From Infirmifilum sp. NZ (lineage in GTDB: Archaea > Thermoproteota > Thermoprotei > Thermofilales > Thermofilaceae), in assembly GCF_022693705.1 (NCBI RefSeq), contig NZ_CP094288.1, forward strand, positions 546,490 through 610,489: a DNA stretch of 64,000 nucleotides, given 5' to 3'. The notes beneath the pieces were generated by a model. The model did not search any database and was not told the DNA's origin. It worked only from the letters and a program-made list of their open reading frames with translations. Below are positions 1-7,519 of this stretch, one piece after another (the first letter of the stretch is position 1; every line of letters starts with the position of its first letter). The translations under genes and the position numbers were made by a program.

Positions 1-135
1 GAAGTACACCTCCTCCTTCCACACGAGGAGCTTAGACGCTATGGGTAGCTGGCCCCTCACCTTCTCGTAGAACTCCTTGCTCGTCACGACGACGGGTGCC
101 TCGAAGCCCTCACCGAAGACAACCTTCAGGTACAT
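1..135 (-). CDS. Cyclophilin-like fold protein, N-terminal part (partial)
   Basis: The reading frame opens at the ATG at 133-135 and runs off the left edge, giving 45 residues beginning MYLKVVFGEGFEAPVVV. The short beta-rich start resembles small archaeal proteins with a cyclophilin-like barrel, but too little is visible to be sure. A TATA-like stretch near 160-166 sits about 25 bases before the ATG, so the transcript would be leaderless. Function unknown. Confidence 0.6.
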   Translation of the reverse strand, partial: MYLKVVFGEGFEAPVVVTSKEFYEKVRGQLPIASKLLVWKEEVYF

Positions 136-170
136 TGTGATTAGAGCTTACCCCAACCAAATAAGACTTT

Positions 171-1148
171 TCATCTGCCCGCCACCCTCGCTAGGGAGTT
201 CTCGAACGACAGCATCGACACGTAGTCCATCAGGTGGGCGTAGTAGAGCGGCGCCAGGCTGGAGCCCTCGGCTACCCTCAGCGCGGCCTGAAGGCCCCTG
301 TAGTGGTAGAAGGCCTCGAGGACAAGCTCGGCGAAGTCGAGGGGCAGAACGTCCACCGGGGGGAGCTTGGAGGCCACCTCCTCGAAGCCCCGCCTCGCGG
401 CGCCGGCGTACCCCGCCTCCGCCAGGTTCCTGGCGACTAGGAGCGAGAGGTACACGTCCTCGAGGGAGCCGCCGAGGGGCACCTTCATGGCGATGCTCTC
501 CACGGGGGTGCCAACCCCCTCCTCGTAGCGGGGGTGCTTAGCGAGCCTGGAGAAAAGGACAATCTTCTTCCTGCTGTCCCTCAGCTTCTCGACGAGCCTG
601 ACGACCCTAACTAGAAGCTCGAGCGACTCGGGCCTCGACAGAGCGACCTCCACGTAGATCGAAGCCCTCCTCGAGCCCCTGAAGCCCTCCGCGACGCGCA
701 CAGCCCTCTCCACCTCGCCGCACCTCGAAAAGGCCAGCGCGAGCCTGGCCTTCCCGGAGTAGCCCACGGGCGGCGCGTAGCTAGCGGCCATCGAAAGGAA
801 TTCTTCGTGGCCGCCGGCCCCGAGCGCGTAGACCGTCTCAGCCAGCCTGGACAGCGCGTAGACCTTCTCCTCGTACCTCAGGGATGGGACCAGCGCGAGC
901 ACCTCCCTGACCGTGCTGTCGAGCGAGGAGGGGTCGTATAGGGGCATCTCCGCGAGAACATACGCCCTGAGGTACGGGCTCCTCACCCTGCCTACGAGCG
1001 CTCTGTAATCCAAGCCGAGCCTCCCCGAGGCCCGAGCCAGCGAGGCGTAGGCGTAGTCCCTGTACCTTGCAGGGAGCGTCGATACCTCCTCGGGGTCAAC
1101 AACCTCAAACAGGTTCAGCATCAAGTGGAGTTCCCCCGGGCTGAGCAT
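171..1148 (-). CDS. Helical-repeat protein of unknown function
   Basis: A 325-residue protein made almost wholly of amphipathic helices of about 30-40 residues (for example around residues 75-100, 110-130 and 145-165), rich in Ala, Leu, Arg and Glu, like HEAT- or TPR-type solenoids. It has no signal peptide or membrane segment, and I see no catalytic motif. Such proteins usually act as scaffolds, but no partner is evident: the flanking genes are a partial cyclophilin-like protein and a toxin-antitoxin pair. Codon use matches its neighbours. Function not recognised. Confidence 0.7.
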   Translation of the reverse strand: MLSPGELHLMLNLFEVVDPEEVSTLPARYRDYAYASLARASGRLGLDYRALVGRVRSPYLRAYVLAEMPLYDPSSLDSTVREVLALVPSLRYEEKVYALSRLAETVYALGAGGHEEFLSMAASYAPPVGYSGKARLALAFSRCGEVERAVRVAEGFRGSRRASIYVEVALSRPESLELLVRVVRLVEKLRDSRKKIVLFSRLAKHPRYEEGVGTPVESIAMKVPLGGSLEDVYLSLLVARNLAEAGYAGAARRGFEEVASKLPPVDVLPLDFAELVLEAFYHYRGLQAALRVAEGSSLAPLYYAHLMDYVSMLSFENSLARVAGR

Positions 1149-1251
1149 TTATCAGTGATAATGTGCAATACCCGACGCTACGGAGGTAGCTCCACGGTAA
1201 GACAACCATACGGACTGTATTCGCTTAACAGAGCCTTGGTTCTCAATGAAT

Positions 1252-1662
1252 CTAGAAGTCCTCCTCGAGTAGCTCTCTTACTGAGAGGACTTTAACATGC
1301 CTCGAGGCTTTATTCCTCAGCCCCTTGTCGTCAGTTACTAGGGTGAGGTTGCGTTTTACAGCTAGGTAAAGGTAGGAAGCATCGTAAATCGTGAGGCCCT
1401 CATTTGTAGCGAGCTCAAGAACGCCTATCTCCCCGCCCGCAATACTATTGACCTTGAGCGCCCTAAACAAAGTATTAAGAGCATCAGCAAACTCGAGCGC
1501 TTCACCGTAATCCAGCCTCCTGAGCAGTGCCGTCTCTTTCCAAATAGCATTTAGCGCCTCATAGCGAGCCAGGTCCAGGGTTTCACCTTCGAGGAAGGCC
1601 GCGAGCCTACCCCTCTTTGCCAAGTTGACTACCGCGCTTGCATCAAAAATATACTTAGTCAC
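1252..1662 (-). CDS. vapC: VapC-family toxin, PIN-domain ribonuclease
   Basis: A 136-residue PIN-domain protein. The acidic residues expected for Mg-dependent RNA cleavage are visible: Asp in FDASAVVN near residue 7, Glu in the central helix (YEALNAIWKE), Asp in YDASYLYLA and Asp in LVTDDKGL. PIN toxins typically cut tRNA or rRNA when freed from their antitoxin. It overlaps the upstream antitoxin gene by four bases (1659-1662), the usual order with antitoxin first. The length is normal for VapC and the gene appears intact. Confidence 0.9.
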   Translation of the reverse strand: MTKYIFDASAVVNLAKRGRLAAFLEGETLDLARYEALNAIWKETALLRRLDYGEALEFADALNTLFRALKVNSIAGGEIGVLELATNEGLTIYDASYLYLAVKRNLTLVTDDKGLRNKASRHVKVLSVRELLEEDF

Positions 1663-1886
1663 TTCAAATCCCTCTCTTCTCTAATTAGCTCCGCTATCTC
1701 CTCATCTCCTATGTTTTTCAGCTTCTCGCTAAGCTTCCTCAACTTCTCCTCCGCCTCCTCCAAGATCCTCCTCCTGACCTCCCTCTCTATAGCTTCCCTT
1801 ATTATAGGGCCCGGCTTAATCCCATACTTACTCATAAGCTCCTTCAGCTCCTTGGGGATCTTTGCCGAAACAGTAACGTACTCCAC
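1659..1886 (-). CDS. vapB: VapB-like antitoxin
   Basis: A 75-residue protein starting at GTG. The N-terminal stretch (EYVTVSAKIPKELKELMSKY) fits a ribbon-helix-helix DNA-binding fold. The C-terminal half is a highly charged helix (Glu, Arg, Lys rich) of the kind that wraps and inhibits PIN toxins. It overlaps the toxin gene by four bases and is presumably co-transcribed and autoregulated with it. I infer the antitoxin role from size, fold pattern and position. Confidence 0.85.
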   Translation of the reverse strand: MEYVTVSAKIPKELKELMSKYGIKPGPIIREAIEREVRRRILEEAEEKLRKLSEKLKNIGDEEIAELIREERDLK

Positions 1887-2042
1887 GTAAACCTTATTTC
1901 AGTAGACTTATTAAAAGTTTACTCTGAGCGCTACATCTGCAACTCCCGCTTTGCTTCGCCAAACCGGTGATGAACCCTACACAATTATCGCCGCGCGCCA
2001 CTCCAGCGTCAAGGAAATAAGCCCCGCCGCCAAGTACAGTTG

Positions 2043-3116
2043 ATGCTCAGGCTCGAGGCTTGGGTTGCCGAGCTCCGGCTTCAAGAGCCCTTCCGCATCT
2101 CAACGGGGGTCTCCGAGAAAACAAGAAGCCTCATCGTCAGGCTCACCGCCCCCGACGGCCTGGAGGGCTGGGGGGAGGCGTGCCCCTCGAGAACAGTGCT
2201 GGGCGAGACACTCGAGATGGTCGTCGAGGCCGCACGGGGGCTCGGCGCGGTGAGCGTTGACTACACGAGCCTGGAGGCCGTGCACGAGTACACGTGGAGC
2301 CTGAGGGCTCCCAGCTCGCTGGCCGCAGCCCTGGACATGGCGCTACTCGACCTCTACGGGAAGGCTGTGGGCAGGCCCGTCTGGCGGCTCCTGGGAGGCT
2401 ACAGGGACAGCATCGAGACTGACGTGACGATAGGCCTGATGGAGCCCGAGGAGCAGGCGAAGAGGGCCCTGAGGTTCGTGGAGGAGGGCTTCAGGGTGCT
2501 CAAGCTGAAGCTGGGCCTCGAGCCCGAGAAGGACGTCGAGAGGGTGAGGAGGGTCAGGGACGCGGTGGGCGAGGGCGTGAGGATACGGGTCGACGCGAAC
2601 CAGGGCTGGAGCGTCGAGGACGCCATCAGGGTGATCGACCGCATCGCGGGCTACGACGTGGAGCTCGTGGAGCAGCCCGTGAGGTGGGACGACTGGGAGG
2701 GGTTGAGGAGGGTCAGGCGCGAGAGCCCGGTGCCCGTGGCCCTCGACGAGAGCGTGAAGACGCCCGCAGACGCGCTCAAGGCGATCCAGATGGAGGCCGC
2801 CGACATCATCAACATCAAGCTCATGAAGACCAGGGGGCTCACGGGCGCGGTCAGGGTAGCCCACGTCAGCGAGGCCGCAGGCGTGAAGAACATGATCGGC
2901 TGCTACGGCGAGACGAGGCTCGGCATAACCGCCCACGTGCACGCCGCGCAGGCCCTGAGGAACATCCTCTACTACGACACAGACTGCGACCTCCTCACCG
3001 CGGAGCAGGCCTTCACCGGCGGGGCAGGCGTGGAGAAGGGAGTCAGGCGCGCAGGCGAGAAGCCCGGCCTCGGGGACCTGAAGCCGGTATGGAGCAAGCT
3101 CACGAAAGTCCTCTAG
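2043..3116 (+). CDS. Enolase-superfamily dipeptide epimerase
   Basis: A 357-residue enolase-superfamily enzyme of the muconate-lactonizing/epimerase subgroup. Counting from the ATG at 2043 (a TTG lies just before it at 2040), the catalytic lysine pair is K154/K156 (KLKLG), metal ligands are D184 (DANQGW), E210 (VEQPV) and D235 (DES), and the opposing lysine is near K259 (IKLMK). A C-terminal DTD at 312-314 matches the Asp-x-Asp that holds the substrate amino group in L-Ala-D/L-Glu-type dipeptide epimerases. Substrate specificity cannot be read from sequence alone. It stands alone, convergent with the secreted-protein cluster. Confidence 0.85.
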   Translation: MLRLEAWVAELRLQEPFRISTGVSEKTRSLIVRLTAPDGLEGWGEACPSRTVLGETLEMVVEAARGLGAVSVDYTSLEAVHEYTWSLRAPSSLAAALDMALLDLYGKAVGRPVWRLLGGYRDSIETDVTIGLMEPEEQAKRALRFVEEGFRVLKLKLGLEPEKDVERVRRVRDAVGEGVRIRVDANQGWSVEDAIRVIDRIAGYDVELVEQPVRWDDWEGLRRVRRESPVPVALDESVKTPADALKAIQMEAADIINIKLMKTRGLTGAVRVAHVSEAAGVKNMIGCYGETRLGITAHVHAAQALRNILYYDTDCDLLTAEQAFTGGAGVEKGVRRAGEKPGLGDLKPVWSKLTKVL

Positions 3117-3125
3117 GCACCCGAC

Positions 3126-5279
3126 CTAGCCCCAAGCCCTGAACTCGAAGCCCTCCACGCCCATGAAGCCCACGTAGCTCGGCGAGCCGGCTGGAGCGCA
3201 GCCGTACCTGGCTAGGATACCGCCGCCCGAGTCCCTCAGGATCACCTCCCAGAGCCCGGCTAGCGGCCTCACGTCGACCCAGTACGCGCCGGGGAAAGAG
3301 CCGATGTACAACTCGGAAGCCCCGCACCTGGCGTAGTAGTCCGAGCCGCTCCTCCTAGCGCCGAGGAGGGGCTGGAGGCTGGAGTCGAGCAGGTAGAAGC
3401 CGCCGTCCCCGGTGAAGCTACCCGCGTATACCACGGCTCCGGGAACGAGGGGCCTGTAGAACGTGCCGTCGCTGACACTCCACCCCCCAGGCAGGGGGGT
3501 GCACACCCTGTATGTTATTGTTAAGTCGTCCCACCAGACCCACAAGTCGTCTGCGGTGCCTGGAGCATTGCCGGACGCGTCAGTAACCGAGAGCGCTAAG
3601 GCCACGACGCTCCCGCTCTGGTTGAGGGGCAGGCTACCGCTCCAGGTGAAAGCGGTGTTGTTGCTTAAAGCGCCCAAGCTAAATACCTTGAAGCTAGGGT
3701 TTGAAGGGACGCAGGATCCGTCGCTGCCAACAGTGCATACAACGGTGCCAGGGCTTGCGAGCACCGAGACTATAGCCCCAGAGTAAGGGCTGGAGACCAG
3801 GTAGCGGTAAAAGATGTACTCGACATCCGCCACGCCGTCGCCGTTCGTGTCCACCCCCGCTGCCACGTAAGCCACGTCGTTATTCGCATCGGCGGAGCCG
3901 GACTTCGCGAAGAGACCCTTGACTGTGAAAGAGAAGTTCGCGGCGGGGACGTTACCCCACCTCGAGGCCACGTCGTACACCGCGGCGGAGACGCCGTAAT
4001 CGCTCACGGGGTTGCCCGTGGACGCGTAGGCATCCACCTCGGTTGCGACGCTCGGGGGTGTGGAGGGGCTCCGCGTGTCGTCGACGTACACCATCGTGTA
4101 CTCGTAGCCGCGCGTGTAGGCGCCGATGTAGCTGGGATTAGCGCACCTCTGAAAGGACACGTTGTCCCACCAGGCCTTCACCACTCCAGTCTGAGACCAC
4201 GCGGCAAGGGCCAGCCCCACTACGGCGCTCGTGCTGTACACCTGGCTTATACTCACGTTGATCCACACGTTAGCCTTGTTTGCGAAACCAGGCATTGACA
4301 GATTGACGGGGGGCAGGTTTCTCCCGTAGATGACGGGAGCGAGGGGGAGGGGGCTTGTGCCCCCACCGGAGCCGTAGTATATGACCTCGAGGTCTGGGCT
4401 TCCGTCGCCGTTCGTGTCCAGGAAGAAGTGGAGCTGGATGTAGTCTTTGTCCTGGAGCGAAGCCTTGAAGTAGTACTGGAGTGAGAACGGCGCCGAGGCG
4501 CTGAACGGCTGAGCCGAGTAGTCCAGGAAGAAAGCGGCGTAGCCTTGCTGAGACTCTGTGTAGAGGCTGGGCTCGGGCTTACCAATCGAGGAAGCCAAGT
4601 ACACCTGGCTTTTACCCGAAGTGTAATTCATGCTGTTAGGCGGGAGTGCGTCGAAGGTGTACTGGGTCGCTGTGCAGGCGTTGGCGAAGTCGTCGCTCCG
4701 GGTGTAGGCTGAGCAGGAGTAGCTCGCGCTACTGAGGAGGCTCATGGGCTGCGCGCTGAAGTTGATGTACTGCGCGACCTGCGCCGTCGAGACGGTGTAC
4801 CTGGCGGTGGTGAGAACCCAGTAGGTGCTGCTCGCCTGGCTCCTCCACACGATGCTCGCGGGGGTGGGGGCCGGGGGGCCGCTGCTCTGCGTGGTGGAGA
4901 GCTGGAGCGAGCCGCCGAGGTAGATCCAGTAGCTACCGCTCCCCCAGGACGCCTCGCGGTGCAGACTCGCCTGCAGGCCGGGAAGGCGGGGCGCGAGCGA
5001 GCCGACGGTGTACTCCTCGACCCAGCCTGGGACGAAGCGCAGGCTGTACGTCGTCACGTTGAGGCCATCCTTAGGGGCCCATGACGCGGAGGAAACCGGT
5101 AGTATGGAGGAGTTCCCGAGCTTCACGAGGGGGCTCTCCCTGGCCCACACCCCCCAGAGCGACGCGTTTATGATGATTACCGCCGCGAGCCCGCCGGCTG
5201 AGGTGAGCGCCAGAAGTAAAGCGAGCAGGGCTCGGGGGCGAGGAGCTGATTTAAAGGGGAGGCGCTCGCTGTCCCGCAT
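3126..5279 (-). CDS. Large secreted or anchored beta-rich surface protein with two DTNGDG modules
   Basis: A 717-residue extracellular protein. A basic N-terminus is followed by one hydrophobic segment (about residues 17-38), then Ser/Thr/Tyr/Asn-rich sequence. Two repeats each hold a calcium-loop-like DTNGDG (288-293 and 477-482), a Val/Tyr-rich strand, and a WWDN/WWDD motif (370 and 582) followed by a Cys. The region after the membrane segment (VWARESPLVKLGN, about 44-56) matches equivalent positions in the two surface proteins upstream on this strand, so the three share an architecture. Several NxS/T sites suit N-glycosylation. It is the last gene of the cluster and has its own GAACTAA-TATA promoter. 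It may be a minor, tip or adhesive subunit (inference). Confidence 0.8.
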   Translation of the reverse strand: MRDSERLPFKSAPRPRALLALLLALTSAGGLAAVIIINASLWGVWARESPLVKLGNSSILPVSSASWAPKDGLNVTTYSLRFVPGWVEEYTVGSLAPRLPGLQASLHREASWGSGSYWIYLGGSLQLSTTQSSGPPAPTPASIVWRSQASSTYWVLTTARYTVSTAQVAQYINFSAQPMSLLSSASYSCSAYTRSDDFANACTATQYTFDALPPNSMNYTSGKSQVYLASSIGKPEPSLYTESQQGYAAFFLDYSAQPFSASAPFSLQYYFKASLQDKDYIQLHFFLDTNGDGSPDLEVIYYGSGGGTSPLPLAPVIYGRNLPPVNLSMPGFANKANVWINVSISQVYSTSAVVGLALAAWSQTGVVKAWWDNVSFQRCANPSYIGAYTRGYEYTMVYVDDTRSPSTPPSVATEVDAYASTGNPVSDYGVSAAVYDVASRWGNVPAANFSFTVKGLFAKSGSADANNDVAYVAAGVDTNGDGVADVEYIFYRYLVSSPYSGAIVSVLASPGTVVCTVGSDGSCVPSNPSFKVFSLGALSNNTAFTWSGSLPLNQSGSVVALALSVTDASGNAPGTADDLWVWWDDLTITYRVCTPLPGGWSVSDGTFYRPLVPGAVVYAGSFTGDGGFYLLDSSLQPLLGARRSGSDYYARCGASELYIGSFPGAYWVDVRPLAGLWEVILRDSGGGILARYGCAPAGSPSYVGFMGVEGFEFRAWG

Positions 5280-5311
5280 GTAAAGCCACGAGAAGAGTTG
5301 CCCGCTGGCGA

Positions 5312-5329
5312 ATATAAAGCTTTTAGTTC
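5312..5329 (-). promoter_or_regulatory. GAACTAA + TATA promoter of the 717-aa surface protein
   Basis: On the minus strand the motif reads GAACTAAAAGCTTTATAT: the upstream box is at 5323-5329 and the TATA box at 5312-5318, 33-39 bases before the ATG at 5279. The same box at similar spacing precedes five other genes in this window. Confidence 0.6.
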
Positions 5330-5383
5330 AGCGGGGGTCGAAGCCTGAGCGCGTTCTTAAAGGTGGGGCTGAGTTGCCCCGAG

Positions 5384-6835
5384 TTAAACGGAGAAGCTCC
5401 TCACAGTCAGGCTGACGCCTTTGACCTGCGCGAGCGGCGAGCCGGTCGTCAGCACGAGGTAGCCGTAGTAGGCGGGGGTGGCGGGTGTGCCCCCGGGGAG
5501 GTAGTAGTTCCTGCACAGCTCGACCACCGCGTGCGTGGCGTTGCCTAGAAGCCTGACTGGAAGCTGCCTGCAGAGAGTGGCGCAGGTGAGGCTTACGGTG
5601 TAGATCCCGTTGCTGGACCAGCTGGGCAGGTACCACTCGAGCGCGATGCCGCCCCTCACGGTCCCGGCCCAGAGGTAGGTGAGCGTGATGTTTGAGGCGG
5701 AGTAGGCGGTGAGGAAAGCCCTCGAGACGTAGCCCGAGGCGCCGCTGGTCCTGTACTCCCAGATGCCCCTGACGGGGCCCACGAGCACGGTGCTCCAGGA
5801 GCCCGGGTCGCTGTAGTACGTCTTCGCGTACTGGTAGGGCCAGGCGATCGAGCCCGAGAGGTTCACCTCGAGCCCACCTCCCCTGAAGCCCCACTGCTCG
5901 AGGCTGAGCCTCAGCGCCCCAGTGTCGACGGATGACCCGCTCTCCCTGACAGCGCCGGTGAAGTTGAGCTTGCCTCTGCCGCCCACGTAGATGTGTATCC
6001 GCGTGCTGTTCGAGACGTAGGCCACGAAGACCAGCCTGTCCCCCGCGCCGAGAAGCTCGCCGGGGCCCAGCAGCCTGACGGGCTTCAGGACCCCGGTGGC
6101 CTCCTCCACCCGCCAAGACTCCGCCTGGAAGGCGAGCGGGTAGTCCAGCCCCCCGATCCTCTCGACCACGAGCAGGGATGAGACATCGGTGCCGTACAGC
6201 GAGGGGATCAGGCCGACCTGCTGGCCGTTCACGTAGACCTCCCCGCTGCCCGCCACCTCGAAGACCGCGTAGCCCTCGCGCTGCACCGCCAGCGACAGCT
6301 CGAGCCGCCTGGGGTAGGAGTTGTCGTACCAGTCCGTGAGCCTGACGCTGAGCAGCAGCTCGCTCCTAGTCGCCCTCTCGACCTCGGGGGAGGACCTGTC
6401 CGCGACGATGAGCCTGGCGGTCTGGGGCCTGGCCGCTCTGAGGCACACGGTGAACGACGCGGAGGAGCCCGGAGGGAGCGAGAAGCCCCTCGAAGCGGTG
6501 CGGTTGCCCGACGCCAGGAGGACCGTCTCGTTGAGGCCCCGCACCTCCAGGTAGCCGTCGAAGCCCGCCAGCTCGAAGGCCAGCGTGTACGCGACGCCCG
6601 CCCTGCCCAGGTTGCGCACCGTCAGCGCGTTCGGGTAGCAGAAGGCGGTGTAGTTGCCCGACGCCAGCGTCACCGCCGACGCCGGGCTGCCCTGCCACAG
6701 CAGCTCGACGTCCCGGACGCCCCCGGCGAGCAGGGCCTGCAGGCCCAGGGGGTACATGAAAATAAGCACGAGGAAGACCGCGAGCGCGACGCCGACGAGT
6801 ACTCCGAGCTTAAGCCTACGATCCAACACGGACAC
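5384..6835 (-). CDS. Membrane-anchored or secreted surface protein, 483 aa
   Basis: A 483-residue protein with one hydrophobic segment near the N-terminus (about 10-30, GVLVGVALAVFLVLIFMYP), then a beta-rich exterior. Residues about 40-170 show a pattern typical of camelysin/TasA-like Ig sandwiches: LLWQGSP, LTVRNLGRAGVAYTL and LPPGSSASFTVCL. The middle (DWYDNSYPRRLELSL and the strands after it) loosely recalls DUF2341-type binding modules. Four Cys lie in the C-terminal third. It sits between the other two surface genes, and its own GAACTAA-TATA element lies in the 48-base gap after the upstream stop. Its role in a shared fibre or surface layer is inference. Confidence 0.8.
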   Translation of the reverse strand: MSVLDRRLKLGVLVGVALAVFLVLIFMYPLGLQALLAGGVRDVELLWQGSPASAVTLASGNYTAFCYPNALTVRNLGRAGVAYTLAFELAGFDGYLEVRGLNETVLLASGNRTASRGFSLPPGSSASFTVCLRAARPQTARLIVADRSSPEVERATRSELLLSVRLTDWYDNSYPRRLELSLAVQREGYAVFEVAGSGEVYVNGQQVGLIPSLYGTDVSSLLVVERIGGLDYPLAFQAESWRVEEATGVLKPVRLLGPGELLGAGDRLVFVAYVSNSTRIHIYVGGRGKLNFTGAVRESGSSVDTGALRLSLEQWGFRGGGLEVNLSGSIAWPYQYAKTYYSDPGSWSTVLVGPVRGIWEYRTSGASGYVSRAFLTAYSASNITLTYLWAGTVRGGIALEWYLPSWSSNGIYTVSLTCATLCRQLPVRLLGNATHAVVELCRNYYLPGGTPATPAYYGYLVLTTGSPLAQVKGVSLTVRSFSV

Positions 6836-6859
6836 CTGAGAAAAGGGGAAGAGAAAAAA

Positions 6860-6878
6860 TATTTAAGTTTTTTAGTTC
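6860..6878 (-). promoter_or_regulatory. GAACTAA + TATA promoter of the 483-aa surface protein
   Basis: The minus strand reads GAACTAAAAAACTTAAATA: upstream box 6872-6878, TATA box 6860-6866, 25-31 bases before the start codon at 6835. It begins six bases after the stop codon of the preceding gene, so this gene can be transcribed independently. Confidence 0.6.
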
Positions 6879-6883
6879 AGCGC

Positions 6884-7450
6884 TTAGCCGGTTGACACGA
6901 CGTCTACCTCGAACGTTATGAGCTCCTGGTTCGTCGGCGCGTCGGGGGTGACGAGCACCTTAACGCCGATGTCATCGCTGCAATGACCGGGGTCTATCGT
7001 GCCGAGCGGGATCGATGTCCCGCGGGGTGTCGTGCTGGTGATGTGCAACGTTTGTGAGGGACTGGAGCCGGGGTAGAGCAGATCGATGTACTCGATGTAT
7101 GTCCAGTCGCCGCTAATCGTCCCATTGTACTTCAGCGTTACGCTCACCGACTTGGTGTAGTTCTTGTTGCATATCTTGAGCACGCTCGTGTAGGTGGTCG
7201 GGTCTCCCTTGAAGCCGACGACGCTTATCCTGGTCCTGTTCGTGCCGTCCGATGCAGTGGAGCTGGTCACGTTGACGTAGCTGCCGGGCTTATTGCCTAC
7301 ATCACTGCCGGCGACCTTGACGACCGGGGATCCCTGCGCCATGACGGTCCACTCGGTTATGTTGACGAGGGTGACTGTTGCGGTGGCGAAGGCTACTATG
7401 GCCAGTGCGAGCAGCAGTGTGGCGATTGTTGTGCGCCTCGCTGTTTCCAT
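6884..7450 (-). CDS. Candidate extracellular fibre subunit (TasA/AbpA-like)
   Basis: A 188-residue secreted protein. The start is set at the ATG at 7450 (METARRTT): AGGTGG lies six bases upstream, and the GTG at 7480 falls only about 15 bases from the TATA box. A signal segment (ATLLLALAIVAFATATVTL) is followed by EWTVMAQGSPVVKVAG, matching both larger cluster proteins, and then a Thr/Ser/Val-rich beta domain with paired Cys (KICNKN and GHCSDD) and a final strand ITFEVDVVSTG. Size, signal peptide and beta-sandwich pattern resemble the TasA and Pyrobaculum AbpA donor-strand fibre subunits. That assignment is inference, since no homology search was possible. Confidence 0.75.
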   Translation of the reverse strand: METARRTTIATLLLALAIVAFATATVTLVNITEWTVMAQGSPVVKVAGSDVGNKPGSYVNVTSSTASDGTNRTRISVVGFKGDPTTYTSVLKICNKNYTKSVSVTLKYNGTISGDWTYIEYIDLLYPGSSPSQTLHITSTTPRGTSIPLGTIDPGHCSDDIGVKVLVTPDAPTNQELITFEVDVVSTG

Positions 7451-7486
7451 GGCTTCCACCTGTCGGTTAGGGGTCCACACCCCTGC

Positions 7487-7504
7487 TTATAAACTTTTTA
7501 GTTC
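7487..7504 (-). promoter_or_regulatory. GAACTAA + TATA promoter of the fibre-subunit candidate
   Basis: The minus strand reads GAACTAAAAAGTTTATAA: upstream box 7498-7504, TATA 7487-7493. A start site about 25 bases downstream gives a short leader carrying AGGTGG before the ATG at 7450. Confidence 0.65.
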
Positions 7505-7519
7505 AGAATCAGGGGAGGA

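Noticed and set aside
77-541. Plus-strand open frame with Pro/Arg/Ser-rich product
   Set aside because: It is antisense to a good helical-repeat gene and has the composition of a GC-rich shadow frame.
2343-2942. Long open frame antisense to the dipeptide epimerase
   Set aside because: The product is rich in His, Pro and Leu with no motif; the sense frame has all catalytic residues.
5328-6116. Long Arg/Ala-rich frame overlapping the 483-aa surface protein
   Set aside because: Composition is that of a shadow frame; the surface protein has a signal segment and coherent domains.
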